Shown in pieces: positions 49,223 to 58,697 of a stretch of DNA of 64,000 nt (within the stretch, counting starts at the first letter, position 1; each line of letters begins with the position of its first letter). The position numbers and the translations under genes are program-made. Under the pieces are notes generated by a model. It saw only the letters and a list, made by a program, of their open reading frames with translations. It was not told the origin of the DNA and did not search any database. Where the stretch lies: NCBI GenBank assembly GCA_037693485.1, contig CM075344.1, forward strand, positions 92,229,001 through 92,293,000. Direction: 5' to 3'. The DNA is from Kitagawia praeruptora (Eukaryota > Streptophyta > Magnoliopsida > Apiales > Apiaceae).

Positions 49223-49256
49223 CACTACACCAAATATGGCCTGTTGCAACACCAAA
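49223..49256 (+). repeat. CACTA left terminal inverted repeat
   Basis: Thirty-four bases match the inverse of 56131-56164 with one mismatch (position 18). It starts CACTACACCAAA. Confidence 0.93.
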
Positions 49257-49450
49257 GTGCATTTGTGTTACACAAAGTGTTACAATAAACACAAAACTTG
49301 GTAATCAATTGCAATATTTTTATAACTGTTACAATAAATACGAAAAGTGTTGCAAGCAAAATGAAAGTTTTGAAATTTATAACAATTGCAATACTTTAGC
49401 AAAAGCGTTACAATACACGATCCAATTTTGCAACACTTTGCCTAACTTAC
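49257..49450. repeat. CACTA left subterminal repeats
   Basis: Short motifs of type gtgttacaataaa and gttgcaata recur several times. The matching array is at 55640-56130. In CACTA elements such arrays bind a transposase subunit; that role is inferred here. Confidence 0.7.
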
Positions 49451-49564
49451 CAAAATTATAAGCAGGAGATCCAATTTTCAGTAGGCGGGCTTTGCCAAAA
49501 AAAATTCGTGCCAAAAATTTCATTACACAAAAATAAAGTTTTATTACACAAAAACAATACTCAT

Positions 49565-49735
49565 ATCAGATCTCACACTCTCTCACACTCTCTCATCGAC
49601 CATCTCTCTCATCTCTCTCGACCTCCCTCTCTCATCTCTCTCGACCTCCCTCTCTCATCGACCATCTCTCCCTCTATCATCACTCTCACTCATCTCTCTC
49701 ACTAATCTCTCACACCTCTCTCAAATCCCTAATTC
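49565..49735 (+). repeat. Pyrimidine-rich tandem repeat in the CACTA element
   Basis: Imperfect repeats of ctctctcatcgaccatctctc and tctctcgacctccc. It resembles a CT-rich 5' UTR and may come from a captured gene leader or promoter. Confidence 0.6.
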
Positions 49736-49830
49736 AAACCGCAAAACTCCAAATCGATTAGATCGAGAAAAGTTGGAGTGAAGATTCAACTAGAGCTTTA
49801 ATTAAAGGTAAATTACCCAATTTTTTTCGA

Positions 49831-50214
49831 TTATGTTAGATTATAATTCTTTCTGTTGGTCTGGTTAAAAGCATTACCATCAAGGATCTTAAGTACTCTG
49901 CGAATGCTAAATAGTGAGGACTTAATTGTATATGTAGGTTTTGGGACCTCAACTGGAGTGATGCTGGAAGGCAAAAGACCAGGGCAAATTTGACACGTAT
50001 GTCCCCTGCAAAAATAATCATAGTATCTCTTATTGTTCTTTTCCATATCAATCGGTCTCTCTTGTGTCTTGTCTCTGGCTATTTTGAAACTCTTTGGCCT
50101 TATATTTGATTTGGGTTTAATTTGGGGTTTCAATTTTGTAGGTGCTTCAAACTTTGAATTCGTGTTGTTCACATCCAAACATTGGAGTTTAGCATCTCTC
50201 ATCATGGTATTCAA
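49831..50214 (-). other. Unidentified ORF inside the CACTA element
   Basis: A 127-codon frame, lysine rich in its first half (KPQIKPKSNIRPKSFKIARD) with a cysteine cluster CRGHTCQIC in the middle. I do not recognise it. It may be a captured fragment in reverse orientation or chance. No introns or neighbours help. Confidence 0.25.
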
Positions 50215-50836
50215 GATATGATTAAAGTCTTTTGGTGAACATAATTTTGGTTATATATGGGTTCTGAATGTATTTTATATTGCATTTAATCTATTCTGGA
50301 AAAATGTTGGAGCTAATAATCGACCGTCGAGTCTCTGAAATGAGATGTAAATTTTTATGTTCAATGATATTTGATAGCAAGTATTAACCTATGGAGATAA
50401 TATGGTATTTGATAGCAAGTATATGGTATTTGATAGCAAGAGTATTGAATTTTTAAAACCTGCCAAGTGACAAAGATACAATTAACTATTAAATTAATTC
50501 GTGTGGTCTAAATGCATTAGCAAAACCTTAATCCCTTAATACTAAGTTGCTGCATGGTTTTCAAATCAAGGTGTTCATAATTAGCATAACAACATTTTGA
50601 CACACTTATGACTTTTTGTAAAAATATAAGTTTAGTTAATTAAGTAGCGTGTGCACATTTTAAGGTATAGAAATACAGGTTTCTCATTCATACACCCGAA
50701 AATTTGTCATGCTTGTGATCCTGATTAGGATAACAATTTTTCTGGTCTAGGAATGAAAAATTTGTATTCTCTATCATAATGTTAAAACTGTATCAAATTT
50801 TAATGTTAAAACTTGTGGTTCTTGAATTATGTTCAG

Positions 50837-51633
50837 GCAGTAGGTCGTGGTATTCCAAGTTCATTCCTTGATGAGATAAGAAAGGTCGCAAAGGAGTTCT
50901 TTAAACAGCCAGTGGCAGAAAAGAAAGAGATATCCAAAACTGTTACAGAATTTGAAGGATATGGGGCTGATCCTGTCCCTGAAGAAGGTCAGCCTCTTGA
51001 CTGGTCGGACCGTCTGGTACTTGAGGTATGCCCTCAAGATAAGAGGAATTATAACTTGTGGCCAGAGAAGCTAGGTGCCTTTACTTATACCACCAAGTTC
51101 AAAGGTAGAAAATATATTATAGCTAATCTCTTTAACATTCTTCATTTGTTGAACAGAGATATTTTAGAAGAATACACCATGAAAATAAATATGTTAACAG
51201 AAGTTACATCCAAAGTCCTTGCAAAGGCACTAAATCTTGATCATAACTGTTTTATGGACAAGTTAGGTGATCAGGCAACATTAACTGCAAGGTTCAATCA
51301 CTATTCTTGTTGTTAGAGGCCTGATCTTGTTCTCGGCCTAAAACCACAGACAAATGTAACAGCTTTCACCATGATTTTGCAAGATGAATCAGGTCTTCAA
51401 GTTCGTAAAGATGACAAATGGTTTACACTTCCTAAACATCCTGATGCCCTTGTATTCCTCTTAGGGGATCATATGGAGGTAATGTTTTTAAAAAAAAGAG
51501 AAAGTTCTTATCTTTTGTAATGCACTTTAAAAGACTCGTCTTTAAGATTTTGTTCTTGTACTGACAGATAATGATGAATGGAATATTCAAGAGTGTGATG
51601 CATAAAGTACTGAGTACTGAATGGAATATTCAG
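50837..51633 (+). pseudogene. Captured 2-oxoglutarate/Fe(II) dioxygenase fragment (SRG1-like)
   Basis: Exon one (50837-51479) follows an AG acceptor and reads GIPSSFLDEIRKVAKEFFKQP, EGYG, LDWSDRLVLEV and ILEEYTMKI, typical of the N-terminal region of plant 2-oxoglutarate-dependent dioxygenases of the SRG1/norcoclaurine synthase-like group. It continues past a stop near 51314 with RPDLVLGLKP and ends at a GT donor. Exon two (51568-51633) reads IMMNGIFKSVMHKVLS. The iron-binding HxD is replaced by QTN. The first exon is missing. The intron is retained, so capture was at DNA level. It cannot be an active enzyme. Confidence 0.85.
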
Positions 51634-51851
51634 TGAGTATCTCTCTAACGTTTATCCATCCAAGCTTATTTGCACAAGCTGTTTTGTCAAATTTTTTAAC
51701 AGGGTGAAGCTATCACTCATAACTTATGGACTATGTTTGGTTTGAAAGTGCCTATTGTTTCCATTGTAAATATCCAAATCCTTTTATCTGTTTGATCTAG
51801 GTATATTTCCCAAAACTAATCTCTCTTTCTCTCTTTGTCAAAAAAAAAAAA

Positions 51852-51886
51852 ATCTCCCTCTCTCTCTCTCTGTGTGTGTGTGTGTT
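51852..51886 (+). repeat. CT/GT microsatellite
   Basis: Uninterrupted ct repeats followed by gt repeats in intron-like sequence of the CACTA element. Confidence 0.85.
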
Positions 51887-52079
51887 TGTACACCTACAAT
51901 TTGTATACACCTACAATTATGTATATCTGATTTCAGCATATGCCGAATAAACATAGTACAAATGTTATTAGTACTACATTCTTTTGCCAGGGTCTACCTA
52001 ACTAGTACACAACTATCTATATTGATTTGGATACACCTACAATTATGTATCATCTCATTCTCTTGTGACAACTTCTCTT

Positions 52080-52305
52080 GTGATAAGGGAAACATATACA
52101 TGGTTTTTGAGTACATGGATCATGACCTAACAGGGCTTGCTGATCGTCCTGGGCTAAGGTTTACAATCCCCCAGATCAAGGTAATGCAAAATAGGCACTA
52201 CAGAGGATGTTGTAATGATCATCTGTAATCGCAAATAGTATCTGTTCACAGTGCTATATGAAGCAACTCTTGACAGGACTCCATTACTGTTATGTGTGGT
52301 GATTG
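52080..52305 (+). pseudogene. Captured cyclin-dependent kinase C (CDKC) fragment
   Basis: One exon ending at 52180 reads GNIYMVFEYMDHDLTGLADR and continues PGLRF, a hallmark of plant CDKC (CDK9-like) kinases around the hinge region. It ends PQIK at a GT donor. The next exon starts after AG at 52250 with CYMKQLLTGLHYC. The catalytic HRD and DFG motifs are not present. It is a two-exon piece of a kinase gene with its intron, captured by the transposon. Not functional as a kinase. Confidence 0.88.
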
Positions 52306-52971
52306 TTAAATTGATAGTCCCTCATTTATTGAATTTATAGTAACAAGTAAGAAATAAGAAGTTTTTAGGATATTTACTATGTTACCCTGATTCGGACCCT
52401 ATATGTTAAAATTTTGTACTTTCTAAAAAATGTTTGTGGTTGGACTTAATTCTATGTGGATCTCTATAGAATAAAATTGAAAGGTATTTTTTAAAACAAG
52501 TTGTATTTATGATTATTTAGGTTACATTTTTGACTTGACTACTAGAGGGTGAAATGTCTGGTTTTGACATCAAGTGTCCTGCTCAGATCCCTGAACCATA
52601 CCTGTATTGTGCCATGTCCGACACGTAGACCAGAGAACGTATAATGTAGTTGATTTCTAGCAAACATTTCATTGTGCATGGCTTCGCTTTTGATAAGTAA
52701 ATTCTAATTTGGATGATGACGTGGCTTCATAACTGTCCGTAATGTGCCCATTTTGTGTCTACCTTTCCAGTATCAAAGTAAAATTTTTTGTATGAATACT
52801 CGATATGCATTGAACATTAATTACCGCGTCAAATTTTCTGGGAATATTGTTTGTTTGAATTTAATTTTTTTGTATGACCCCATCATATGTGTTCTGATAT
52901 GTGTCTGGTCCATTGGAACCTCTTGTGCTTGCTTTGATTACTTATACCCTCTTTGCTTATATATGTTCATG
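52306..52971 (+). other. CACTA interior, no recognisable gene
   Basis: AT-rich sequence, perhaps intron or flank of the captured kinase gene. The element P starts at 52972. I see no further exon. Confidence 0.4.
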
Positions 52972-54440
52972 TTTTTTTTTTTTTTTTGCTAATTAAAATT
53001 TTTATACCAAAAGGAACAACATGATACAATTCTAGGGGCATACCCCGCGAACTCAACATCCAGCAACTAAAACAAATTACATAAAACTAGATAAAACTAG
53101 TTTAACAACATAAATTCGGAATCTAACAAAATCATAAAAGACCTATGCCAAGCACTTTCTTCATCTTGATGACCTCAACCAGGTCCACTTCCCGCATAGC
53201 TGTATATCTTCCTTCTGCCTGGGGTGGCCAGTTTCCTACTATACCGCACTTCGAAATCCTAAGCAGTTGCTTCTCCCATAGCTTCCTGCCTATGTCACAA
53301 AACAACAGGACAACAACAAGGCAACACAAGTTGCCGAAATACCTATTCCACCAAGGTGGACAATCGATAATTTTCAATACCAAAGTTGTCCCGCTGGCAA
53401 CAACCAAAAGGCTAACAGCTTCCACACAATCTTCATAAAAATCACTTGCCACTTTATGACCAACACTAGCAACATCGTTCATGCTAAAAAACCCATCAAC
53501 ATAATACGCAGCATCAGCTCTACTTCTGAGATGCCAAAAGTCGAACAGTCGACTTTGGCCAACCTTGTTCTCAAAACCCTCCAAAAGCGACAAGATACCA
53601 GTAACAGCCCACTTTTTATAGCGAACAATAACCGGCACTTCAATCCCAACATCCACCTGGCATTCATCAAGAAAAACATTCTTTGTATTGGGATAATAGC
53701 CCAACAACTCACTATCCTGCCCCAAATCCACAGAAACCCATTGGAACATTTTATCAAACACAAAGCCAACTAATTTCAAAGGCGACCACTCTGCAGTGAG
53801 GGCCAAATCCACAAGGGTTTCCCCTTCCATCTTAGGGTGATCATCTTTCACATTTTGTTGAGACAAAATGTCGACTAGAAGGAGCTCCTCCACTGTAGAA
53901 CTCACATCCAGAGTCATAGTCTGATCCTCAATACCAGACCTCGTGCAGTCCATATCAAGATCTGGACGAGGCCCATAGTCTTCTAAGCCCAGAAAGTCTC
54001 TATCACAAATAGTCTCCATCTGTGTGCAACCAGTTGACTGCATCCTCTCACCGGACTGAGTCGACAACTCATGGTCCCCATTAATTGACTCAGCAGAACG
54101 ACGAGGGTAATAAACCCTGACATCCGGCGAGAAAGTAACCTTCTTCGTAACCTGCTCTCCTTTAACTAACTCAGTAGAAAGGGCACCGTGTGGACACTCA
54201 AGAAGACTAGGGTAAAACACCCTAACCTCCGGTGAGAAAGAAACCCTCTTCGGGCTCATTTCCAAAACTATTAGCGATAATATATATAAAATAAGAAATT
54301 TGGTGTATAGGTGGGGGATTTGAGATGGAAGATGAATTTATGAAGGCTAAATATGCAGATCTGATGGACAAAGTGGAAGATTTGGATGAAAATTGCGGCG
54401 GCTGATAGGTTAGGAGAGAGAACGGAGGACTCTCATTTTT
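52972..54440 (-). mobile_element. Element P: non-autonomous LINE-tailed element, KRVSF type, in the CACTA
   Basis: The tail starts at the T run 52972-52987 and has hairpin GGGGCATACCCC at 53035-53046. The 5' box ATG is at 54434-54436. About 1.47 kb. I could not find a clear TSD: the left flank ends gttcatg and no matching copy was seen on the right, so the 5' junction may have been altered. Confidence 0.85.
53132..54265 (-). CDS. KRVSF-repeat protein of element P
   Basis: An intact frame of 378 codons starts at ATG 54263-54265, just after the leader box. The N-terminus has PKRVSFSPEVRVFYP and KKVTFSPDVRVYYP, two copies of a motif also found in F and T. A middle acidic part follows. The C-terminal half, with YKKWAVTGILSLLEGF and a hydrophobic stretch LCCLVVVLLFCD, has no recognisable domain. 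It is the only KRVSF-type frame here without a stop, so it is the best reference. RV[ST]F fits the PP1 docking consensus; function otherwise unknown. Confidence 0.65.
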   Translation of the reverse strand: MEMSPKRVSFSPEVRVFYPSLLECPHGALSTELVKGEQVTKKVTFSPDVRVYYPRRSAESINGDHELSTQSGERMQSTGCTQMETICDRDFLGLEDYGPRPDLDMDCTRSGIEDQTMTLDVSSTVEELLLVDILSQQNVKDDHPKMEGETLVDLALTAEWSPLKLVGFVFDKMFQWVSVDLGQDSELLGYYPNTKNVFLDECQVDVGIEVPVIVRYKKWAVTGILSLLEGFENKVGQSRLFDFWHLRSRADAAYYVDGFFSMNDVASVGHKVASDFYEDCVEAVSLLVVASGTTLVLKIIDCPPWWNRYFGNLCCLVVVLLFCDIGRKLWEKQLLRISKCGIVGNWPPQAEGRYTAMREVDLVEVIKMKKVLGIGLL

Positions 54441-54499
54441 TTACAATAACTTGTTACCAGTTACTAATTTGGATACTCATTCCAAGTATGAGTTGTTCT

Positions 54500-54612
54500 G
54501 ATGGAGAAAGATTTGTTTTTTCTAGAATTAGCTCAGTTGATACAATGGAAGGTGATGCTGTTAGTGATATTTCTGCACAAAGTGATGTACATTGTCCTAG
54601 TAAGGTACAAGT
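54500..54612 (+). pseudogene. Possible sucrose-phosphate synthase fragment
   Basis: A frame reads SRISSVDTME and GDAVSDISAQSD. Both resemble the linker region of plant sucrose-phosphate synthases, although their order differs from what I recall of the family. It precedes a much clearer exon of the same gene at 55032, which raises the likelihood. Confidence 0.4.
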
Positions 54613-55031
54613 TGACCTGATTTTCATAATACTGAGTGGATGAAGAGAGGAGGATTTAAATTGTCATTTATATGAAATTGTTATATCTTGAAGCCATAAA
54701 CCTTTAAGTGTAACTAGGATCAATAATTTGCCAGGAGTGCAAATAATGGTAACTTCATGCAGTGTTATGGACTTATGTTTTAGTCAGAATTCAAAATTTA
54801 GACGTCCAAAGTAACCACTATTAACCGTATCCTTGGCAACTACCTCACTACCTTGTGTAATTTTGTTAAATTGTTCTGCATGCAAGACACCCTTTTATAG
54901 GCTGAAGGTAACATGGTATAAGACGAATGTGCTATAGTTCCTAACAAGACATGAGCGGTTATGTTTGGTTTGGTTTATATGATACACGTGGTTATTTTAT
55001 GTAACACTATTATTTTATTTTATTTTCTCAG

Positions 55032-55095
55032 CCTGCATGGTCTGATACGTGGGGAAAATATGGAACTTGGTCGTGATTCTGATACCGGTGGACAG
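55032..55095 (+). pseudogene. Captured sucrose-phosphate synthase exon
   Basis: After an AG acceptor the sequence reads LHGLIRGENMELGRDSDTGG, then Q and a GT donor. This is the highly conserved start of the glucosyltransferase domain of sucrose-phosphate synthase. Only one short exon is visible, with flanking intron sequence, so this is a captured gene piece and not an active gene. Confidence 0.88.
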
Positions 55096-55355
55096 GTAGA
55101 AACTTGGTTTTAAAAACTTGAAAGATTGATGCTTTCACATGATGTTTGATACTTTTTCGATGATTGAATGCATACATATTTTATACATATTTTTCTACAA
55201 AACTTATATTTTAACACATCTGTTATGTTCCTGATCTAGTCATCTAACTGAAAACAGTTGAGAGGCTTGGTATTTGAAGTGTTTTATGGGAAAAAAATCA
55301 GGAGATCAAAGCATTTTATACTTGGCAAAATGATGATGGAAAGACTGTAGCAGGA

Positions 55356-55425
55356 GGACGAGGACGAGGACGATGATCGCGATGATGACAATGATCACGA
55401 GGATGACGAAAATGATGACTAATGA
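55356..55425 (+). repeat. GAC/GAT-rich short tandem repeat
   Basis: Imperfect repeats of gacgag and gatgac. A frame before it reads EIKAFYTWQNDDGKTVAGG, which I do not recognise. Confidence 0.6.
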
Positions 55426-55639
55426 TCAGTACTTAACTATGATTTTATATATGTGTACTTTTGGTAGTAGGTTGGTATTTTGACATGAAACTAAGACTAG
55501 GTTCAAAGTAGAATTGTGGTGTAAGTCGACATGTGTTTCGATTTTAGACTTTGACTTGTGTTTGTTGGATTTGCCATTTGGGACATTGAAATGTAATTTC
55601 TGTTTGGTATATGCTTTCATGCATGGTATATTGAAATTT

Positions 55640-56130
55640 CAAACAGGACATTGCAATGTGAACTAATAAAAGTGTTGCAAATAAGTGTTGACAATAAAAT
55701 TTAAAAGTATTACAATAGTAACTAAAATGTTGCAGATAAATGTTGCAAAAATATCAAAAAGTATTGCAAAAGGTTCCAAAATGTTGCATATAAATGTTGC
55801 AAAAAACCCAAAAGTATTGCAAAATGCATAATAATGTTGCAAAAATATGTTGCAATAAACTCACTTTGTAACATTTTTAAGTCAATTAATGTTGCAAAAA
55901 AGTGTTGCATTCGTCTATTGTAACACATTCAAAATGTTGCTAAAACATGCAAAAGTGTTACAACAAACTACACCAAACTCTTTTTATAATACTTTGAAAA
56001 GCGTTGCAATAAACAGAAAAAGCGTTGCCATAGAAGGCTATTGCCACGCCGGCAAATGCAACACTGACTTTTAGCAAAAGTGTTGCATAAACATCTATTG
56101 TAACACTTTTGGGGCCTAAAGTTACACTTT
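55640..56130. repeat. CACTA right subterminal repeats
   Basis: Many copies of variants of aatgttgcaaa and agtgttgcaa occur in both orientations. This is the longer of the two arrays. Confidence 0.7.
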
Positions 56131-56164
56131 TTTGGTGTTGCAACAGCCCATATTTGGTGTAGTG
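56131..56164 (-). repeat. CACTA right terminal inverted repeat
   Basis: Inverse copy of the left end, finishing TTTGGTGTAGTG, followed by the aca TSD. Confidence 0.93.
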
Positions 56165-56620
56165 ACATCGTTATGGTTCAAAGATGGGAGATCCCATGTC
56201 CCATTTCTAAGGTAGACGTTGATGCTTACTGAGCTTGTGGACTCGGCGGTTGAGATAATGGAGGGGGAGGTGGCCAGAAGAGGCTTCCTGTGAACCCAGG
56301 GATCATGCTAGAAGAGAAAGCTAGAGTTCTCTCCTATATTATAGTGCAAGTGCTGCAAGGCCAGCTTCCTAGCATTGAATATCCCTTATGGATTTAATGC
56401 AATGGCTTTGAGTTATCCGCGATAGTTTTCGCCCAAATTATAGTAAGACATCTTTTTTTTTGCTAATTAAAAATTTATACCAAAAGGAACAACGGAAACA
56501 ATTCTAGGGGCATACCCCACGAAATCAACAACCATTCATTACAACTAAAAACAAGGAAACAATCCTAGTCAACATAACATAAACAACACTAGGTAAGACC
56601 TAGCTTAACATTTGCTACCA

Positions 56621-58279
56621 CTAATGCCTGCCTAGCATCAAGTCTTTTAGCCCCCACCTTCGGGCCACCATCCAAACCAAAGCCACATAATGCAATCCAG
56701 TAGCTATCATTTCAACACGGGTAGCCCTTCCTTCAAAGATAACCAGGAGTCCATAGACGATATACACCTCATTCAGCTTGAGCAATAGGTAGGAAGTACC
56801 TCCAAGAGCCCCTGCCAAATCCCCCACGTCATGGCTACATAAACAACCGCAATCCATCTAAACAAAACACAAAGCTAGGCCGGTCAAGCCTACACCATTC
56901 TCAGACCAAATTTCAGAGCCTTCGTAACTACAAGCATTGGCAATTCTACCAACACCATTGATGAAACCATTCCACGATACCATGACATTATAACATGTCT
57001 TGGTGCCCATTTTGCAAACTGCCACTCGAACATCATGAGAATTGTCATCCCAGCTAACAATCCCATCGTGCACACAGATCTCACATCTTAACAGTCTGAC
57101 CATAGCCTTGATGCATAGAGCTTCTCCTTCACGATCATTCATTTTCCTCGACCCCTCTTGATCCCATTCTTTCCTGTTGACACCACAGGAACCCATGAAG
57201 CATACTTCGTATCTTGAACCAGCTTGGAATTCCAAGTTCCACCATTTTTGTTTTAAAACATCCATGTACAAATGGACATCATTAGTGACAGACCCCTTCC
57301 GCACTACCATTCTAGTACCCTGCATACTATTAAGCATATAGAACCTCACGACATGAGACAGCCTCCCATAGTGACCACATAAAGTCTTCGATACAACCGA
57401 ATATAACATATCCAGTGTCTTAAATCTCACGAGAAAGCCCCCATGAAATAAAACTTGAAAAGATTTATTACCAAACATCACAAAACCATCATTTTTGAAG
57501 GAGTTCAAAACATGATACTCCAAAAGCATGACCATTACTCTAGGACCCTGTAACAGATTTGCAAACCTGCAATTTAACCTTCGCTGGAATACATCTCCGA
57601 CATCCTTCTTTTGAGTCATAAGGTTTTCACCTTCTATCTTGGGTTGAGTAACAACATAATTACCCATAGCTCGAACAACTTTAGATTCCTTCAACTTCGA
57701 GCATTCCAACACCATGTGAGTGAGAATCCCATCATGACAAACAATCATCTTTATATTCATACGGATCCCCATCAACAAACAGCGAGCGAATTTTGACAAA
57801 TCTGAACTCCTATCAACAGCAGGACCCATCTTGTCACACATATGAAAGCTCCAAGAGAAGAGGATAACATCCCCAAAACCAAGTCCAATAGAGTCAAGTA
57901 CGAGCCTTAAACATAGCGTCATAGCAGAACCCAAAGAGCTAAGAGGCATATCCTCAAACACCTGGAAGGCAGTACCAACCTTACCATCCTCCAAATAACT
58001 CACAAGAGTCATCACATCATTCATTGAGATGAGTAGAAAAACCACCCGCATCACAACAATAAACCCACCTGTAATAGCAGGGTCAACCAATATCGCACCG
58101 AAGAAGATATCATGACTGAGAACGTTTAACATCCTTCCAATTATCAACAAGGGAGATTTGTCACGTAGTAGGTAAGAATACCCCTGCAACCCAAAACTCA
58201 AAACCAATAGATCCCTGGATTGAACCTGAAAAGGTTCCCTACCCAAAGAACTCAATTCGACTGATCTCAACAATAACAC
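56621..58279 (-). pseudogene. Unknown ORF of element Q (553 codons, one TAG)
   Basis: The frame runs from the ATG at 58279 to 56621 with one TAG at 56858-56860. The N-terminal block (SRDLLVLSFGLQGYSYLLRD, LSHDIF, AITGGFIV) is the clearest match to element I. The motif AMGNYVVTQ matches N. It is shorter than the 850-890 codons of H, M and N, so it may be internally deleted. The leader between 58280 and 58684 is split by R, so the true start could be elsewhere. Function unknown. Confidence 0.58.
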
Positions 58280-58367
58280 ATCTCTCTCAAATCATTTTCT
58301 CTGTGACAAACGATTCACAACCAAGCTGGCAAGCCCATACAATTAAAATCCAAATAAAATTCCCTTT

Positions 58368-58460
58368 GTTGTTCCATTAGGTAAATGTTTATTAATCGCG
58401 GGGAATGCCCCTAGAGATGTAATCATTTCCTATGGTATAAAAATTAATTAGCAAAAAAAA
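58368..58460 (+). mobile_element. Element R: 93-bp insertion made only of the LINE tail
   Basis: A 22-base TSD beginning aaatccaaataaaattccc is at 58346-58367 and 58461-58482. Between the copies lies only gttgttccattagg, the hairpin GGGGAATGCCCC (58400-58411), then tatggtataaaaattaattagc and A residues. It is inserted in the leader of Q in the opposite orientation. Confidence 0.92.
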
Positions 58461-58697
58461 AAATCCAAATAAAATTCCCTTTTATCAAAGGAAGCGGAAC
58501 CCATTCAACAGATATATTAATATACAGTAAGAAATATTGTGATTTAGGTGGAAGATTTGAAGAGTAAGGGTGGATATAGGAAGGATTATTGTAGATCTGA
58601 TGGAGAAATGGTTAAGAATAAGGTTGAAATGGTTAGAATTAGAGGCGACTGAATAGGGTTTCCAGAGAGAGAATACGACTCTCATTTCTTATTGTCC

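Larger units (their letters stand above)
49223..56164. mobile_element. CACTA transposon with captured gene fragments
   Basis: The ends are CACTACACCAAATATGG and its inverse, ending TAGTG. The three-base TSD aca is at 49220-49222 and 56165-56167, inside LINE L. The element is 6.9 kb, about 5.5 kb without the P insertion. I see no transposase (TNP2 or TNPA). Instead it carries pieces of a 2-oxoglutarate dioxygenase, a CDKC-like kinase and sucrose-phosphate synthase, all on the + strand. It is therefore a non-autonomous, gene-capturing CACTA element. Confidence 0.93.
42476..56382 (-). mobile_element. LINE L: 5'-truncated L1 copy, interrupted by M and the CACTA element
   Basis: L is bounded by the TSD cccttatggattt at 42463-42475 and 56383-56395. 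Its own parts are 42476-42640, 48631-49222 and 56165-56382, about 1 kb in all. It therefore represents only the end of ORF2 and the 3' tail (hairpin 42528-42539). Truncation at the 5' end is the usual outcome of incomplete reverse transcription. Confidence 0.9.
48649..56382 (-). pseudogene. LINE L ORF2 C-terminal fragment (zf-RVT)
   Basis: The right part, 56382-56165, reads the segment after RT (KIFNAR, FLFWHDPW). The middle part, from 49222 leftwards, reads KLSSIWSSIR, CSFVTWLAIKNRLLTKDR, CVLCGVDDETVSHIF and HVWKERNHRVHN. The end PTII-LFLM lies across the M insertion near 42620. It is most similar to the B ORF2 C-terminus. Only the zf-RVT part is present, so this is a dead fragment. Confidence 0.88.
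56455..58697 (-). mobile_element. Element Q: non-autonomous LINE-tailed element, interrupted by R
   Basis: The TSD agtaagacatctt is at 56442-56454 and 58698-58710, inside K RNase H, whose frame rejoins. The tail has hairpin GGGGCATACCCC at 56507-56518. The 5' box ATG is at 58682-58684, with 13 extra bases before the TSD. About 2.15 kb without R. Confidence 0.93.

Noticed and set aside
50813..51316. A functional 2-oxoglutarate dioxygenase gene
   Set aside because: The first exon is missing, a stop lies in the exon, the HxD is lost, and it lies inside a CACTA transposon.
55359..55425. An acidic protein from the GAC/GAT repeat
   Set aside because: Stops occur in the frame and the composition is simple-sequence.
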